Positions 1 through 9,787 of a stretch of 58,440 nucleotides of DNA are shown in pieces. This stretch comes from Bodo saltans. Lineage: Eukaryota; Euglenozoa; Kinetoplastea; Eubodonida; Bodonidae. The stretch spans positions 1 through 58,440 of the forward strand of contig CYKH01001711.1 in NCBI GenBank assembly GCA_001460835.1, in the 5' to 3' direction. The position numbers and the translations under genes are program-made. Numbering within the stretch: the stretch's first letter is position 1; each line of letters opens with the position of its first letter. Under the pieces are notes generated by a model, which saw only the letters and a program-made list of their open reading frames with translations, did not search any database and had not been told where the DNA came from.

Positions 1-35
1 GGGTTGGTCACATGGTCAGCATTTACGGCGTATTT

Positions 36-621
36 ACTCGACACTGCCTTCACTGCAACCAACGCAGCATCTGCACGGTGGACCATTGACAAAGCGTTGT
101 GCAACAAGTATCAACCTCCACCTGCATCACCACAATCTAGCACAACGGGTCCATCATCACCATACCCACCTGAGCCAAGCAGGAAACCTCAATTTCACGA
201 GCGGAAGAAAGAGGCAGTGTTGCTGTGGGATGAAGACGCGCTCGACTTCAGCCCAATCCTAGAAGCTTTGGATCCTGCCGCAAGCTCTGATGCGAGTGGC
301 CGCGGTGATGTGGTAACCCGAAGTGAACACTCGACACTGCCTTCACTGCAACCAACGCAGCATCTGCACGGTGGACCATTGACAAAGCGTTGTGCAACAA
401 GTATCAACCTCCACCTGCATCACCACAATCTAGCACAACGGGTCCATCATCACCATACCCACCTGAGCCAAGCAGGAAACCTCAATTTCACGAGCGGAAG
501 AAAGAGGCAGTGTTGCTGTGGGATGAAGACGCGCTCGACTTCAGCCCAATCCTAGAAGCTCTGGATCCTGCCGCAAGCTCTGATGCGAGTGGCCGCGGTG
601 ATGTGGTAACCCGAAGTGAAC
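36..621 (+). repeat. 293-bp tandem duplication (2 copies)
   Basis: Positions 36-328 and 329-621 are the same sequence in direct tandem, with one difference seen by eye (T at 268, C at 561). The unit is not a multiple of three, so the first copy and the rest of the WD40 gene lie in different frames. Removing one copy in thought gives one continuous reading frame from the left edge into the main gene. Confidence 0.95.
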
Positions 622-3600
622 TGCTGGCTGTTCTGCGCAGGCCGAGAAGGAGAGGAGGCGTGAAGGGGTCAGAGCCCTCCTCCTCACCACAGCATCGGAA
701 ACAGAAATCGCAGCAGCACGCCACGACTGCAGCAGCCAGTCTATCCTCCTACGCGATGACACCGTTCCTGCTTGCCCGCGATTCAACTGCAGAAGCGATT
801 GATATTGTCCTTCGCCTTGAAGATGTCCCAAGCACGCCCTTTATTGCAGCGTTCACACGGACAGGAAAGATGTTTGTGATGCACCGCCTCACACGGCAAG
901 TGGAGCCCACCGTAGCGCCCATCAACTTAGAGTCCTCTGTGACGGCTGTAGCGAGTGCTGAGAGGTGGAACTTCGGTCGGTCTGTGCCAGGTCTCCCAGC
1001 CTTTGCGTCATTTTTAGCAGTTGCCACGGCGTCGATGAGGTTGCACATCGTCAGTTGCCGAAGTTTTTCAGTGCGCGTTGCGCATCACTTGCCAGAGCCG
1101 GTCCATGCCCTCGTGTACTGTGGACTGCGGCACGTTCTTTTTGGAGGCACCACCTCCGGGAGTGTGGTGATGTGGGCCGTGTCTGAGAAGGGCTTCTGCA
1201 CAATGCTCGCTCGATGGCAGTGCCAACCATCTCCTCCTCTTGGGTCCCCAGTAAGTGGGAGAGCGAAGAGTGTCGTGGCATTGTGCATCTCAACAGCTCC
1301 GTTGCTGGCGGCATCCCAACCTGCTGAGTCCGAGGCTTCCCCATCGTCTGCAGTGAATAACATGATGTTGGTTGGGTACCACGACGGATCCCTTGTGCAG
1401 CTCAACCTTGCGCTCCTTCCCGCAGCGCTGGAGTTGCGCCATGCAGTGAGTGAGTGGAAGAAGAGTTCAGAGGCGGGGCTGGTGGACGTTCCCGCACGTC
1501 ACATCGCAGAGGATGAGCCACCAGTGAGTGGCGGAGATGCACCAACAGAAACGTCATCACCCGTCTCTCCCAACAATGCAGGAGGAAATGGTAAGCGTAG
1601 AGTGCTGCTGTTTCGTCCCAGAGCTCAACAACTGTTAAGGGGTGGAGGAGGTGCCAACAGCACAGCCACCAGAACAAACACCAACACCACCACCACCAGT
1701 AGTGGGCCAGTGGGCGACGATGACCCTGAGGCGGCAGCGGAGAGTATCGTGTTCGTGGGCTTTTCTCGAGCGTTAGGGCAACTGATCTCCGTTGCCTCGT
1801 CAGGCAATGTCACATTATTTCCAAAAGACTTTCCAAGCGCCCCTTATTCTGTGTTCCAAGATCCAAGCCGACGCCTTGAGGATCGAATCGTGTTCGCATG
1901 TTTAGACACCGACGGCACCGCAGTCGTTCTATGTGACTACTCTACGAACCTGACCGTCGTCTCACTAGTCTCGTTGACAGTGACGTGGAAGCGACAGCTG
2001 CAGCTCGCTGTGGTGGACGGCCTTGCACAACGGGGGCGTGTGGGGGTGATGGGAGAGAATCCCTTACACAGTGTCCCACGATGCTTCTGTGGCATGTCGC
2101 TAAGCATCGGTGCAGGGAGTGGCGGTGTCAATGTGCTGCTGATCAACACATCTCATGGCTGCTGCGTGATCTTGCTGGACTCTGCATCGGACCCTAGCAG
2201 TGGTGCGGTGTTTGCGAAAGACAGCGATGACTTGCTCATCTGCGAGAGGCTCGTGAGAAACGAAGATATCCTTGTCATGTCCAGTCCCCATCAGTTTTGT
2301 TTGTACGATACTACGCTCATGGATCGAGCACGATTTATTAGTTTAGACGGAGCCCCTGAAGCACTCGTGCACCCCGCCGTGCGGCGTACGATGTACGCGC
2401 AACACCAACCACTTCGGATGAGCGCGATGTGCGTCAGCCTTGACGGGTTGAGGCTGTATGTCGGATGTGGGAGCTGCGTCACGGTCGCCCGACTCGACAC
2501 TGGGAGGGCGCTTTGGCGGTACGGTGTCCTCCCTCCTGGAGGCGGCAGTATTTCTAGTATTGTGTGCGGGGGCATTGGGAATGTTCCAGGAAACATGTTC
2601 CTATGCCTCACCTCACAAATGCAACTCGTTCAGTGCGCGTATGAGCCTCACGTGTTTGATGAGTTTCGTGTCTATCCACCTATGAGGACCGTGTCTCTCC
2701 TTGGAGCACCGAAAGCGTCACTTGTGTCGCCGTTATCGTGCCACGTGGACACCTTATTGAGGTTACCTGGGAGGGCCAAGGCGTATTGGTATGTGTCTGC
2801 AGACGGGAAAATGTCCTTCAGCCGCTGGGACGTCAAACTCGGCGAGTGGGCGCATGACTGGGTGACCACCGATGGCGTGGCGTCCAAGGCTGCTGGAAAT
2901 CCATTCGCGCATGTGGTGAAATATGCAACGGCAGCACACGGTGTGTCAAGCGCCATTGCAAATACGAAGGACGTATCGCCGCCACCGCTGTGCGAGCTGC
3001 GGCCCGACGACAGTGTCTTTACGTCGAAACTGTTATCTCCCCTTCCTATGATGTGCGTGGGAACGCTACAAGGGGAGCTGCTGCTGATTGTCACACGGCC
3101 ACATCCCCAACGAGGTGAATGTGTTGCGAGATGGCGGCAGCAGAATCGCTTCTACCACTCGATCCTTTCCAGTGAGGAGGAAAAACCGAGCGCTCCTGGC
3201 CTAACACAAAATTCTGTCGTGTATTCCGTTGGAGAGCAATCCCCAAGGACTCCCACATCGTCACCCGGGCGCAGCTCTCCTCCTCAGTTGTCTTCACAGC
3301 AGCCAGCCGTCACTTCGGTGCAGTTCGTGCCACCGTTCTCGTTGTACGTCTCCGACGCGAAAGGCGCCATGTGCCTTTGGAATATCGCAGACGTTGTTCT
3401 TCAACTGCGCCTCGGCAGTGTGTTGGATTCGCACAAATCAGCGCTGGTTGGGACCAACAAGCGGTGCTTCGTGCACCCAGTCCCGAGGCCTCCAATTGTC
3501 CGGTTCGTTGGCGTTGAGTTTGTCGACGAGGCGGCCACCATCACGCAATCATTTTACAGCGAGGTAGACCATGCGCTGGTGACGGTGGATCAAAACTCCC

Positions 3601-5183
3601 GCGTCTTTCGACGGCCGCTGATGTTAAACGCTTTTCGCGAAGACGAAGCAGCGGCGCAACCACCTCCGCATCGTATGACAGCCCGCGCAACAGTTGACGA
3701 AGATGCTGCTGAGAGTGAGGCGAACAAGATACAACGACTGATGGTCCTCATGCGCAAACTACGTGCTGCAGTGCACGTAGTGCGATGCACGTGGCGGCTC
3801 TCGAAATCCTTCCAAGAAACACAGCCGGGTTCAGATGTCTCCTCGATGATGGAAGCCTCTTCCTTAGTGCAGCAGAGTTTCTTCCGAGGGGGAGGTGGAG
3901 GAGGAGGCAGTGCGCAACAAAGCAGCGCCTTCACAGATTCGAGAGCAGTGATTGTTGCTGTACCACAACGTGCTGCTTCCTGTGCAGATGTATCATCGCA
4001 TCACTACGCCAATCATCGCACCCAATCGTTACGTGACGTCATCAGTTGGGATTGGACGTTTGATCATGAGGGGGTACGAGCAGAGTCATCAACTGTGATT
4101 GCAAAGGCAACGCAATCGAAGAAATGGGGGATGACATCAGGTGGGTCGTCGTCTCCCGGGTCAGATCAACACCGCAGTTCGGTTCACCGAGGCAACGGAC
4201 GTGATCGATTTCAACAAGCTGCTGGGTCGGCGCTTGAGGCGAGCCGCAGTGGCACCACAGAAGCAGGAATTCCATGGAACCCCTTTGGTGCCAGTCCAAA
4301 AGTAGGGAGTGCCGCGCCGCAACGTAAGCTAGCCTTCAAACTTCGACAAACCGTCTCCAGTGGCAGCGTGACCGCTGAAGAACAACTACGTGGAAAAGCG
4401 TTACCCCAGCAGCGTGGCGACGACATGGGCATGGGTGCATTGCAAGACGTTCCTGGTCGCTCTGGTCTCGACGTGCAGCGACAGCGTGAGTGCTTTGGGT
4501 TCGATCCAAAGACGGACCCGTCGTACCACACCATGAAGCGGCAGGTGTCGTACATGGGCCTGACTCGACCTACAAGGATGGCACTTGCCCTCACCTTCGT
4601 GCCGCGTATCGTGCACCCTGAGAGTGTTGAGGGCAATGAGGAGCCGATTTTCGACGACCCGATGAACGATCATCATAATGCCCATCAGTCCGTTATGAGA
4701 CGCACGCCGAGTACGGTGAGGCCATCTTGTGCAGGTGGTTGTTGCAGCGCACATCCCTCACGAACAACAACAACATCAGTTGTGGCTGACCTACGCAAGG
4801 CATGGGTTCCGTTCTGTTCGCTCAAGGACGAGGTTGAGACTGCCGTACCAACGCACCCAACGAAACTTCACGTCCCCCACGGCAACGCCAGCATCCCTTA
4901 CTCTACCAAACGTGCCCTCCCTGCTGAGGAGGCACCAAAGAGTCTGCAACCTCCAAAAATGTTGACCCGCCCATCGTCTGCAGGACCATCGATGACATCG
5001 ATGCGCACTGAAGCAACAAAACATACAACGGATGGTGTGAGGCAACCATCGCGTCGTGTGGGGTTTGTGACATTACCATCAGGAGGAGGGGGGGGAGGCG
5101 GTAGATCAAAAACTTCTCAACAACAACAACGACAACGACAAGGACCAACAACTTCTGGAACTACTCCATTGCACTTTGTATAG
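390..5183 (+). CDS. WD40-like beta-propeller protein, 5'-partial
   Basis: Large protein of about 1,600 residues. Roughly residues 110-1100 are blade-like beta-rich segments with WD40-style strands (SGSVVMWAV near residue 250, GAMCLWNI near 990), interrupted by Ser/Pro/Gly-rich loops. The last 500 residues look disordered, with polyglycine, polyglutamine and Ser/Pro tracts. No catalytic motif is visible, so a scaffolding role is the default inference; large WD40 proteins of this style are common in flagellar and centriolar complexes. The true start is not in the window: the frame is already open at the left edge without an ATG. A 293-bp tandem duplication at 36-621 repeats the first visible exon portion and shifts frame, so the ATG at 390 is an internal Met in the second copy and probably not the native start. 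Confidence 0.7.
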   Translation: MCNKYQPPPASPQSSTTGPSSPYPPEPSRKPQFHERKKEAVLLWDEDALDFSPILEALDPAASSDASGRGDVVTRSELLAVLRRPRRRGGVKGSEPSSSPQHRKQKSQQHATTAAASLSSYAMTPFLLARDSTAEAIDIVLRLEDVPSTPFIAAFTRTGKMFVMHRLTRQVEPTVAPINLESSVTAVASAERWNFGRSVPGLPAFASFLAVATASMRLHIVSCRSFSVRVAHHLPEPVHALVYCGLRHVLFGGTTSGSVVMWAVSEKGFCTMLARWQCQPSPPLGSPVSGRAKSVVALCISTAPLLAASQPAESEASPSSAVNNMMLVGYHDGSLVQLNLALLPAALELRHAVSEWKKSSEAGLVDVPARHIAEDEPPVSGGDAPTETSSPVSPNNAGGNGKRRVLLFRPRAQQLLRGGGGANSTATRTNTNTTTTSSGPVGDDDPEAAAESIVFVGFSRALGQLISVASSGNVTLFPKDFPSAPYSVFQDPSRRLEDRIVFACLDTDGTAVVLCDYSTNLTVVSLVSLTVTWKRQLQLAVVDGLAQRGRVGVMGENPLHSVPRCFCGMSLSIGAGSGGVNVLLINTSHGCCVILLDSASDPSSGAVFAKDSDDLLICERLVRNEDILVMSSPHQFCLYDTTLMDRARFISLDGAPEALVHPAVRRTMYAQHQPLRMSAMCVSLDGLRLYVGCGSCVTVARLDTGRALWRYGVLPPGGGSISSIVCGGIGNVPGNMFLCLTSQMQLVQCAYEPHVFDEFRVYPPMRTVSLLGAPKASLVSPLSCHVDTLLRLPGRAKAYWYVSADGKMSFSRWDVKLGEWAHDWVTTDGVASKAAGNPFAHVVKYATAAHGVSSAIANTKDVSPPPLCELRPDDSVFTSKLLSPLPMMCVGTLQGELLLIVTRPHPQRGECVARWRQQNRFYHSILSSEEEKPSAPGLTQNSVVYSVGEQSPRTPTSSPGRSSPPQLSSQQPAVTSVQFVPPFSLYVSDAKGAMCLWNIADVVLQLRLGSVLDSHKSALVGTNKRCFVHPVPRPPIVRFVGVEFVDEAATITQSFYSEVDHALVTVDQNSRVFRRPLMLNAFREDEAAAQPPPHRMTARATVDEDAAESEANKIQRLMVLMRKLRAAVHVVRCTWRLSKSFQETQPGSDVSSMMEASSLVQQSFFRGGGGGGGSAQQSSAFTDSRAVIVAVPQRAASCADVSSHHYANHRTQSLRDVISWDWTFDHEGVRAESSTVIAKATQSKKWGMTSGGSSSPGSDQHRSSVHRGNGRDRFQQAAGSALEASRSGTTEAGIPWNPFGASPKVGSAAPQRKLAFKLRQTVSSGSVTAEEQLRGKALPQQRGDDMGMGALQDVPGRSGLDVQRQRECFGFDPKTDPSYHTMKRQVSYMGLTRPTRMALALTFVPRIVHPESVEGNEEPIFDDPMNDHHNAHQSVMRRTPSTVRPSCAGGCCSAHPSRTTTTSVVADLRKAWVPFCSLKDEVETAVPTHPTKLHVPHGNASIPYSTKRALPAEEAPKSLQPPKMLTRPSSAGPSMTSMRTEATKHTTDGVRQPSRRVGFVTLPSGGGGGGGRSKTSQQQQRQRQGPTTSGTTPLHFV

Positions 5184-5263
5184 TTCGACAACACACATGA
5201 ATAGAAATCAAACGTTCAGCGTGCAGACCATTGTTTTTCAATGAAGAGAAATAAGTCTTTTAG

Positions 5264-5287
5264 CCTTTGTTTTTTTTTCCCCACAAG
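5264..5287 (+). promoter_or_regulatory. Probable spliced-leader acceptor of the lectin gene
   Basis: A T/C-rich tract ending in CCCCACAAG lies 5 nt upstream of the ATG at 5293. This matches the polypyrimidine-AG arrangement of kinetoplastid trans-splice acceptors and supports that ATG, although it implies a very short 5' UTR. Confidence 0.55.
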
Positions 5288-5292
5288 TTTGA

Positions 5293-7867
5293 ATGTGCAA
5301 ATCACGACCATATTGCGCAGTCCACGTGAAACCTTGCCGGGCTGCCCCTCCCCAGCCCGAGTTCAAGAACACTGAAAAACAACTCGCAACCCTGCAGGCC
5401 AAAGCGAAGGCCTTCAATGAAGAAGTGCAACGAAAAGTTGCCCTCGAGCGCAAGTTGCTCAAACAGCTCCGGGCAGCAAGCGATTCAACGAAGGAAGTGC
5501 TGACCTCTCCAACTCAACTGAAGAAGGAGCTCAAGGCAGTGCGCCACGAGCGAAATCTGCTGGGGCAGCAGATCAACTTGGGTCGCACTGAGATGGCGGC
5601 GCTGCAATCGTCCCTCAAGGAAAGCACGAATGCAAGCACGAGGGTCATCCGTCACCAACAAGACATGTGCAAAGGGTTGCTAGAGGAGATCGGCGAGCAA
5701 AAGGAATTCATCAAATTTCAATCCAAGCGCTGCTTAGCGCTCCGAAAGCAATTGGAGGCTGCAAACTCTACTCAATCGGCGAACGTCGCAGCGCTAAAGT
5801 CGCAGGTTGCAGAGGGGGAGCAAGAGCTTGCAGTGCTGCGCCAAGGCCTAACGGAAGCGACGAAGGAGTTGAAATCGAGCCAGTATAGGGTGAGGCAAGT
5901 CACATCTGAGAGAAACAAAGCTCGTCAAGACCTTCAAAAGATGACGGCATCTCGGGATATGTGGCGTGCGACGGCCGCAGCCGCACTGGGCGCCAACATT
6001 GAGCTCACAGCAACTAACAAAGAGCTGCGTGAGGCCCTTCATGCCAAGCGTCTCGAGGCAAAGGAGCTGGACAACGAACTTGTCACGGCGAAGGAGCGAT
6101 GCAAGACCCTCAAATGCGGCGCCTTGTCTCTTGATGCGATTGAATGCAAGCACGAAAGTCATCCGTCACCAACAAGACATGTGCAAAAGGTTGCTAGAGG
6201 AGATCGGCGAGCAAAAGGAATTCATCAAATTTCAATCCAAGCGCTGCTTAGCGCTCCGAAAGCAATTGGAGGCTGCAAACTCTACTCAATCGGCGAACGT
6301 CGCAGCGCTAAAGTCGCAGGTTGCAGAGGGGGAGCAAGAGCTTGCAGTGCTGCGCCAAGGCCTAACGGAAGCGACGAAGGAGTTGAAATCGAGCCAGTAT
6401 AGGGTGAGGCAAGTCACATCTGAGAGAAACAAAGCTCGTCAAGACCTTCAAAAGATGACGGCATCTCGGGATATGTGGCGTGCGACGGCCGCAGCCGCAC
6501 TGGGCGCCAACATTGAGCTCACAGCAACTAACAAAGAGCTGCGTGAGGCCCTTCATGCCAAGCGTCTCGAGGCAAAGGAGCTGGACAACGAACTTGTCAC
6601 GGCGAAGGAGCGATGCAAGACCCTCAAATGCGGCGCCTTGTCTCTTGATGCGATTCATCGCAAGTTGAGAGAAGATGTGAACGCTCAGCACCGAGCACAA
6701 CTCGAGGAGCAACGAGCGGCGCTTCAGCGTGAAGAGGACTTGCGTGAGCAGATCGAAGATGCAAAAGCGGAGAACAAGGAACTGACGGCGTTCTACTCAA
6801 CAGTGGTGGAGGCACTGATGGAGGAGAACGACACTCTGAAACGCGAGGCGAACGAAGCCAAGGAGATGGAGGCCGCTACTGCTGCAATGATCGCCGCGGC
6901 ACAGTCGGAAAGAGACTACTGGACGCAGTGCGCTCAAGCAGGCGAGGATGAGGCGGCTGCTGAGATGGCGTCGGCGATGCAGGAGGAGGTCGAGACCCTT
7001 TCTGCAGAGAACCAAGAACGCAAACAAGAACTTCAGCAGACACAAGAGGAGCTTGCGGTTGCGGCGGAGGAGAGTGCCAAAGCGAAACAGGAGCTGGAGG
7101 AGATGCAGGCGACGATTGTCATTATCGCCGCTGTGGCGATTGGTGTTGCCAGCCTCATATCAGTCCTCCTCGATCGTAACGGGGAGGCGGTGAGTCTTCC
7201 CAGCTTCGACCCAACACGTGTGAAGGTTGTGGTGGAGAATGAGCGGTGGTACCCGTTTCCCTTCAGCACTTGGTCCAAGAAGCTTCTCCCCACGGATCGT
7301 TACAATTACACTCGTATCGATGGAAAAACACAGTGCGACCCTCCGGAGTCGACGTCGCTCGCAGCAGGAGAGCAGTGGGTGGAGAAGGCGTGGCGTGTGG
7401 AGGGGATGGGCTCACCGGACGGGTGGCTCTACTCCTTCGACTTCCCCAGCACGCACTACACTGAGAACTTTTCTTCTGCGTGTGTGCGTCGGAGGATTCA
7501 TGTGAGGGGCTTCACCGAGTCCACTCCTCCCACTGGGCCGCCAAGTGAAATGCTGGTGGGAAGTAAGCTAATGGTTGGGGATCAACTTGCGTCCCCGAAC
7601 AATCGCTTTCATCTGTTTCTACAACGCGATGGCAATCTTGTGTTGTACGATCAAGCTAGGGCTATTTGGGCATCGAACACGCACGGGAAAGATTCGAAGG
7701 AGTTACTCTTCCAAACGGACGGGAATATTGTGCTGTACGGCGGCACGGGGCTACCGTACTGGCACACCGCAACCCACGGAAAGCCTATCACAAGGTTCGT
7801 ACTCCAGGACGACGGAAATTTAGTTGCGTATGCTGTAGGTGGCAAAGCGCGATGGTCTGTGCGCTAG
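5293..7867 (+). CDS. Coiled-coil, single-TM protein with DysF and B-lectin domains
   Basis: Domain order read from the translation: a long heptad-rich coiled coil from the N-terminus to about 7110; one hydrophobic helix (IVIIAAVAIGVASLISVLL, about 7115-7175); a DysF-type domain at about 7220-7505 (VENERWYPFPF, LLPTDRYNY, GWLYSFDFPSTHY, VRRRIHVRGF match the dysferlin/peroxin DysFN-DysFC pattern); and a bulb-type lectin domain at about 7540-7864. The lectin carries three intact QxDxNxVxY mannose-site motifs (QRDGNLVLY, QTDGNIVLY, QDDGNLVAY). DysF modules occur in dysferlin, Pex30-type peroxins and TECPR1; bulb lectins bind mannose. A membrane-anchored glycan and lipid sensor or adhesin is inferred. 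A 514-bp tandem duplication at 5628-6655 shifts the frame within the coiled coil, so no single frame covers the whole locus. Confidence 0.8.
5628..6655 (+). repeat. 514-bp tandem duplication in coiled-coil region
   Basis: Copies 5628-6141 and 6142-6655 are direct tandem repeats. I see three substitutions, all in the first 60 bases of the unit. Because 514 is not divisible by three, the N-terminal coiled coil and the TM-DysF-lectin part fall in different frames. Confidence 0.95.
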
Positions 7868-7907
7868 GAGGAAACAAAACAACAACAACAAAACAACAAC
7901 AAAAAAG

Positions 7908-7956
7908 CATACGTCGCACCCCATTTCAAAAAAAAACATACGTCGCACCCCATTTC
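7908..7956 (+). repeat. 29-bp tandem repeat in 3' UTR
   Basis: The 20-base core CATACGTCGCACCCCATTTC occurs at 7908 and again at 7937, separated by an A-run. It lies in the presumed 3' UTR of the lectin gene. Confidence 0.9.
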
Positions 7957-8247
7957 TGCAACTTGTCTTGCAGTTCAGAAGTCCACCAACAAGAAAGAAT
8001 CGACCTTCCAAATCTAAGCAAGAAATATGAAATAAACACCAACAAAAAGTATCAACAAAAGTGAAATTCTCAAAGTTACCATAACAATTGTATTGATCTC
8101 AGTCACGAGGACTCCAGCATTATTATTCGAGTGCCGCGCCGCCTAAAAGAATCCTCCGAACGCCGTCATTTTATGAGCACCTTTTTCTGATGAGGGACAT
8201 GATGCTTCACAACTTCTGCAACACTGTGTGCATATGTTTCAATATTT

Positions 8248-8248
8248 G

Positions 8249-8287
<39 letters not shown>
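8248..8287 (+). repeat. TTG trinucleotide microsatellite
   Basis: About 13 uninterrupted TTG units lie 40 nt upstream of the ATG at 8330. On the RNA this is a U-rich tract in the position expected for a splice-acceptor signal. Confidence 0.9.
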
Positions 8288-8329
8288 GTACAATCATTTA
8301 GAGGCCACCTCTCCCACTTCTTAATAACA

Positions 8330-8767
8330 ATGACGTACAGCTTGCGAAAGGTTCGTACGTACGTGGACGACACAAAGGGCGATTTGTCAAGCAACACGTC
8401 TGTCGTGAGGGCATTCATGATGGGGTACGATGACAGAGAGTTCGATGAATTGGCGGAGCTGATGACGTCGTCGACTCACTTTGCCAGTTTCTGGGGCACT
8501 GCCCGTGGGGTGGACGCGTCCTTGGTGATGGTGATGCATGAGAATTCATCGCTTAGGATTACATGGAGTGGCCCTTTCCTCCCTGTCACGGCAAACGTGT
8601 TTGAGCGTACTGGTTACGTGCAGTTTCTGGACACGACGAGACTTCCGATCATTGGCACCGTCATGCAGAAGATGAAGCAACAAAAGATTCGTGAAAGTGT
8701 TGTGATAGAAGACGGAAAGATAGTCTTCCGTGAGCTTGGGCTCAATTGGCACATGCAAGTGGCGTAG
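8330..8767 (+). CDS. Small conserved-looking protein, possibly NTF2-like fold
   Basis: A 145-residue soluble protein with no signal peptide or membrane segment. I chose the ATG at 8330 because the upstream in-frame extension is only the TTG microsatellite read as poly-Cys. The pattern of an N-terminal helix (VVRAFMMGYDDREFDELAEL), a central GTARGVDA turn and later alternating beta strands (RTGYVQFLD, ESVVIEDGKIVFREL) recalls SnoaL/NTF2-like alpha+beta proteins. That is a weak structural impression. No catalytic residues can be assigned. Confidence 0.6.
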   Translation: MTYSLRKVRTYVDDTKGDLSSNTSVVRAFMMGYDDREFDELAELMTSSTHFASFWGTARGVDASLVMVMHENSSLRITWSGPFLPVTANVFERTGYVQFLDTTRLPIIGTVMQKMKQQKIRESVVIEDGKIVFRELGLNWHMQVA

Positions 8768-9118
8768 GTAAGGTGGGAATGCTTTCTATCGGAGATCATG
8801 CAACAAATTACTGGCCAAATAGGGTAGAAGGCCCACGGTTCAGTTTGAGCAAGATCTCAGCTGTGTGGAGGTGAAGGACGCCGGGTCCCACTGCCATATG
8901 CCCACAACGCCATGAAGGGCTATTTTCATTTTAAGTACAGTACGTCGTGCCATTAGACACTCAATGCTTTGCCCCACGCGGATTTTTTGTTAAACTATTT
9001 CACATTCTTTCGCTTTTTTTTTTTAAAAAAACCAGTCAGGCGACTTTCATAGAGATTCTACTTACTTCAGCGCCCAATAGCGCTTCTTCATTTTCACTTT
9101 GTTGTTGGCGGTCGCGCG
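8768..9118. other. Intergenic region, probable UTRs
   Basis: No gene seen. A T-rich tract followed by an A-run and AG at about 9003-9036 lies 80 bp upstream of the next ATG and could be its trans-splice acceptor. Confidence 0.5.
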
Positions 9119-9502
9119 ATGGCAACACCCTCTCCGCCCGTCCGTGTTCCAGCTCCGGATGACAGCGGCCTCAGTAGCGGAACGATATGCGCCATCGTCT
9201 CGGGCATTATCGCTGTGTTGTTCATGGTCGGCACCTTGGTCGCGTATGGGCGACACTACGCCATAAAGCGCAGTGAAGCAGCTCAGAAACGAACCAACGT
9301 CGCGTATCAGTACGGCACTCCCTCCAGCAACAGTGGCGGCAGTGGAAATGGGGGTGGAGGTGTCAAGTCGCCTGCTGTAGAACGTATCCTCATTGATGAT
9401 ATTCTCGGGGACTCACCGCTGCTTAGCCAAGGTGGGGGCGTCGGTAGCAACAGCAGTAGCAGACAAAATTCGATGAGAAGGAATCCTCTCGCCGATATTT
9501 GA
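9119..9502 (+). CDS. Single-pass membrane protein, short (127 aa)
   Basis: The protein has a short Pro-rich N-terminus (about 20 residues), one strong hydrophobic helix (ICAIVSGIIAVLFMVGTLVAY, residues about 22-43) and a Gly/Ser-rich tail of about 80 residues. The tail holds a short acidic/hydrophobic patch, ILIDDILGDSPLLS, followed by a basic end. There is no classical signal peptide. The layout matches the next gene, 9788-10408: short N-terminus, one TM, low-complexity tail with an acidic patch before a Ser/Pro stretch. The two may be diverged paralogues or partners. Function is unknown. Confidence 0.65.
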   Translation: MATPSPPVRVPAPDDSGLSSGTICAIVSGIIAVLFMVGTLVAYGRHYAIKRSEAAQKRTNVAYQYGTPSSNSGGSGNGGGGVKSPAVERILIDDILGDSPLLSQGGGVGSNSSSRQNSMRRNPLADI

Positions 9503-9787
9503 ACCGTCAAACGCAGATCGCAATCACAGATCATTTTTCGCGGTGTTGCTTGAAGACAAACATGCAGTGTTACCGCAACTGCAGCAAAAATATTATTCAT
9601 TTTCCTTTCCTCTTCATTTTGACGCTGTACAAAAATTAAGCGATGCTCTCGCCTTTGTCGTTGCCTTCGATTCCAGCGAAGAAGTTTCGAAAAAGAGAAC
9701 ATCAAGAAACAAGCAAAGTAATAAAGAAAGAAAAGATCGATCGATAAACACTGCAAACGAATCACAACTCGAGAGGTTTAGTGGAAA

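Larger units (their letters stand above)
7868..8329. other. Intergenic region with small repeats
   Basis: This 460-bp stretch has no convincing gene. It holds A/C-rich CAA runs just after the lectin stop (7876-7906), a 29-bp tandem repeat at 7908-7956, and a TTG microsatellite at 8248-8287 ahead of the next start. The T-rich microsatellite and following C/T-rich bases could serve as a trans-splice tract. Confidence 0.6.

Noticed and set aside
1937-2149. Minus-strand open frames over the WD40, IFT172 and coiled-coil genes
   Set aside because: They are antisense shadows of strongly coding plus-strand genes, with repetitive Arg/Ser-rich composition and no upstream processing signals.
5293-7867. 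Programmed frameshifting to join the two frames of the lectin gene
   Set aside because: The frame change coincides exactly with a tandem-duplication junction, and similar junctions occur in unrelated genes. A duplication or assembly cause is simpler than recoding.
8228-8329. Poly-Cys N-terminal extension of the 8330 gene
   Set aside because: It is the TTG microsatellite read in frame. The ATG at 8330 lies after it and begins the plausible protein.
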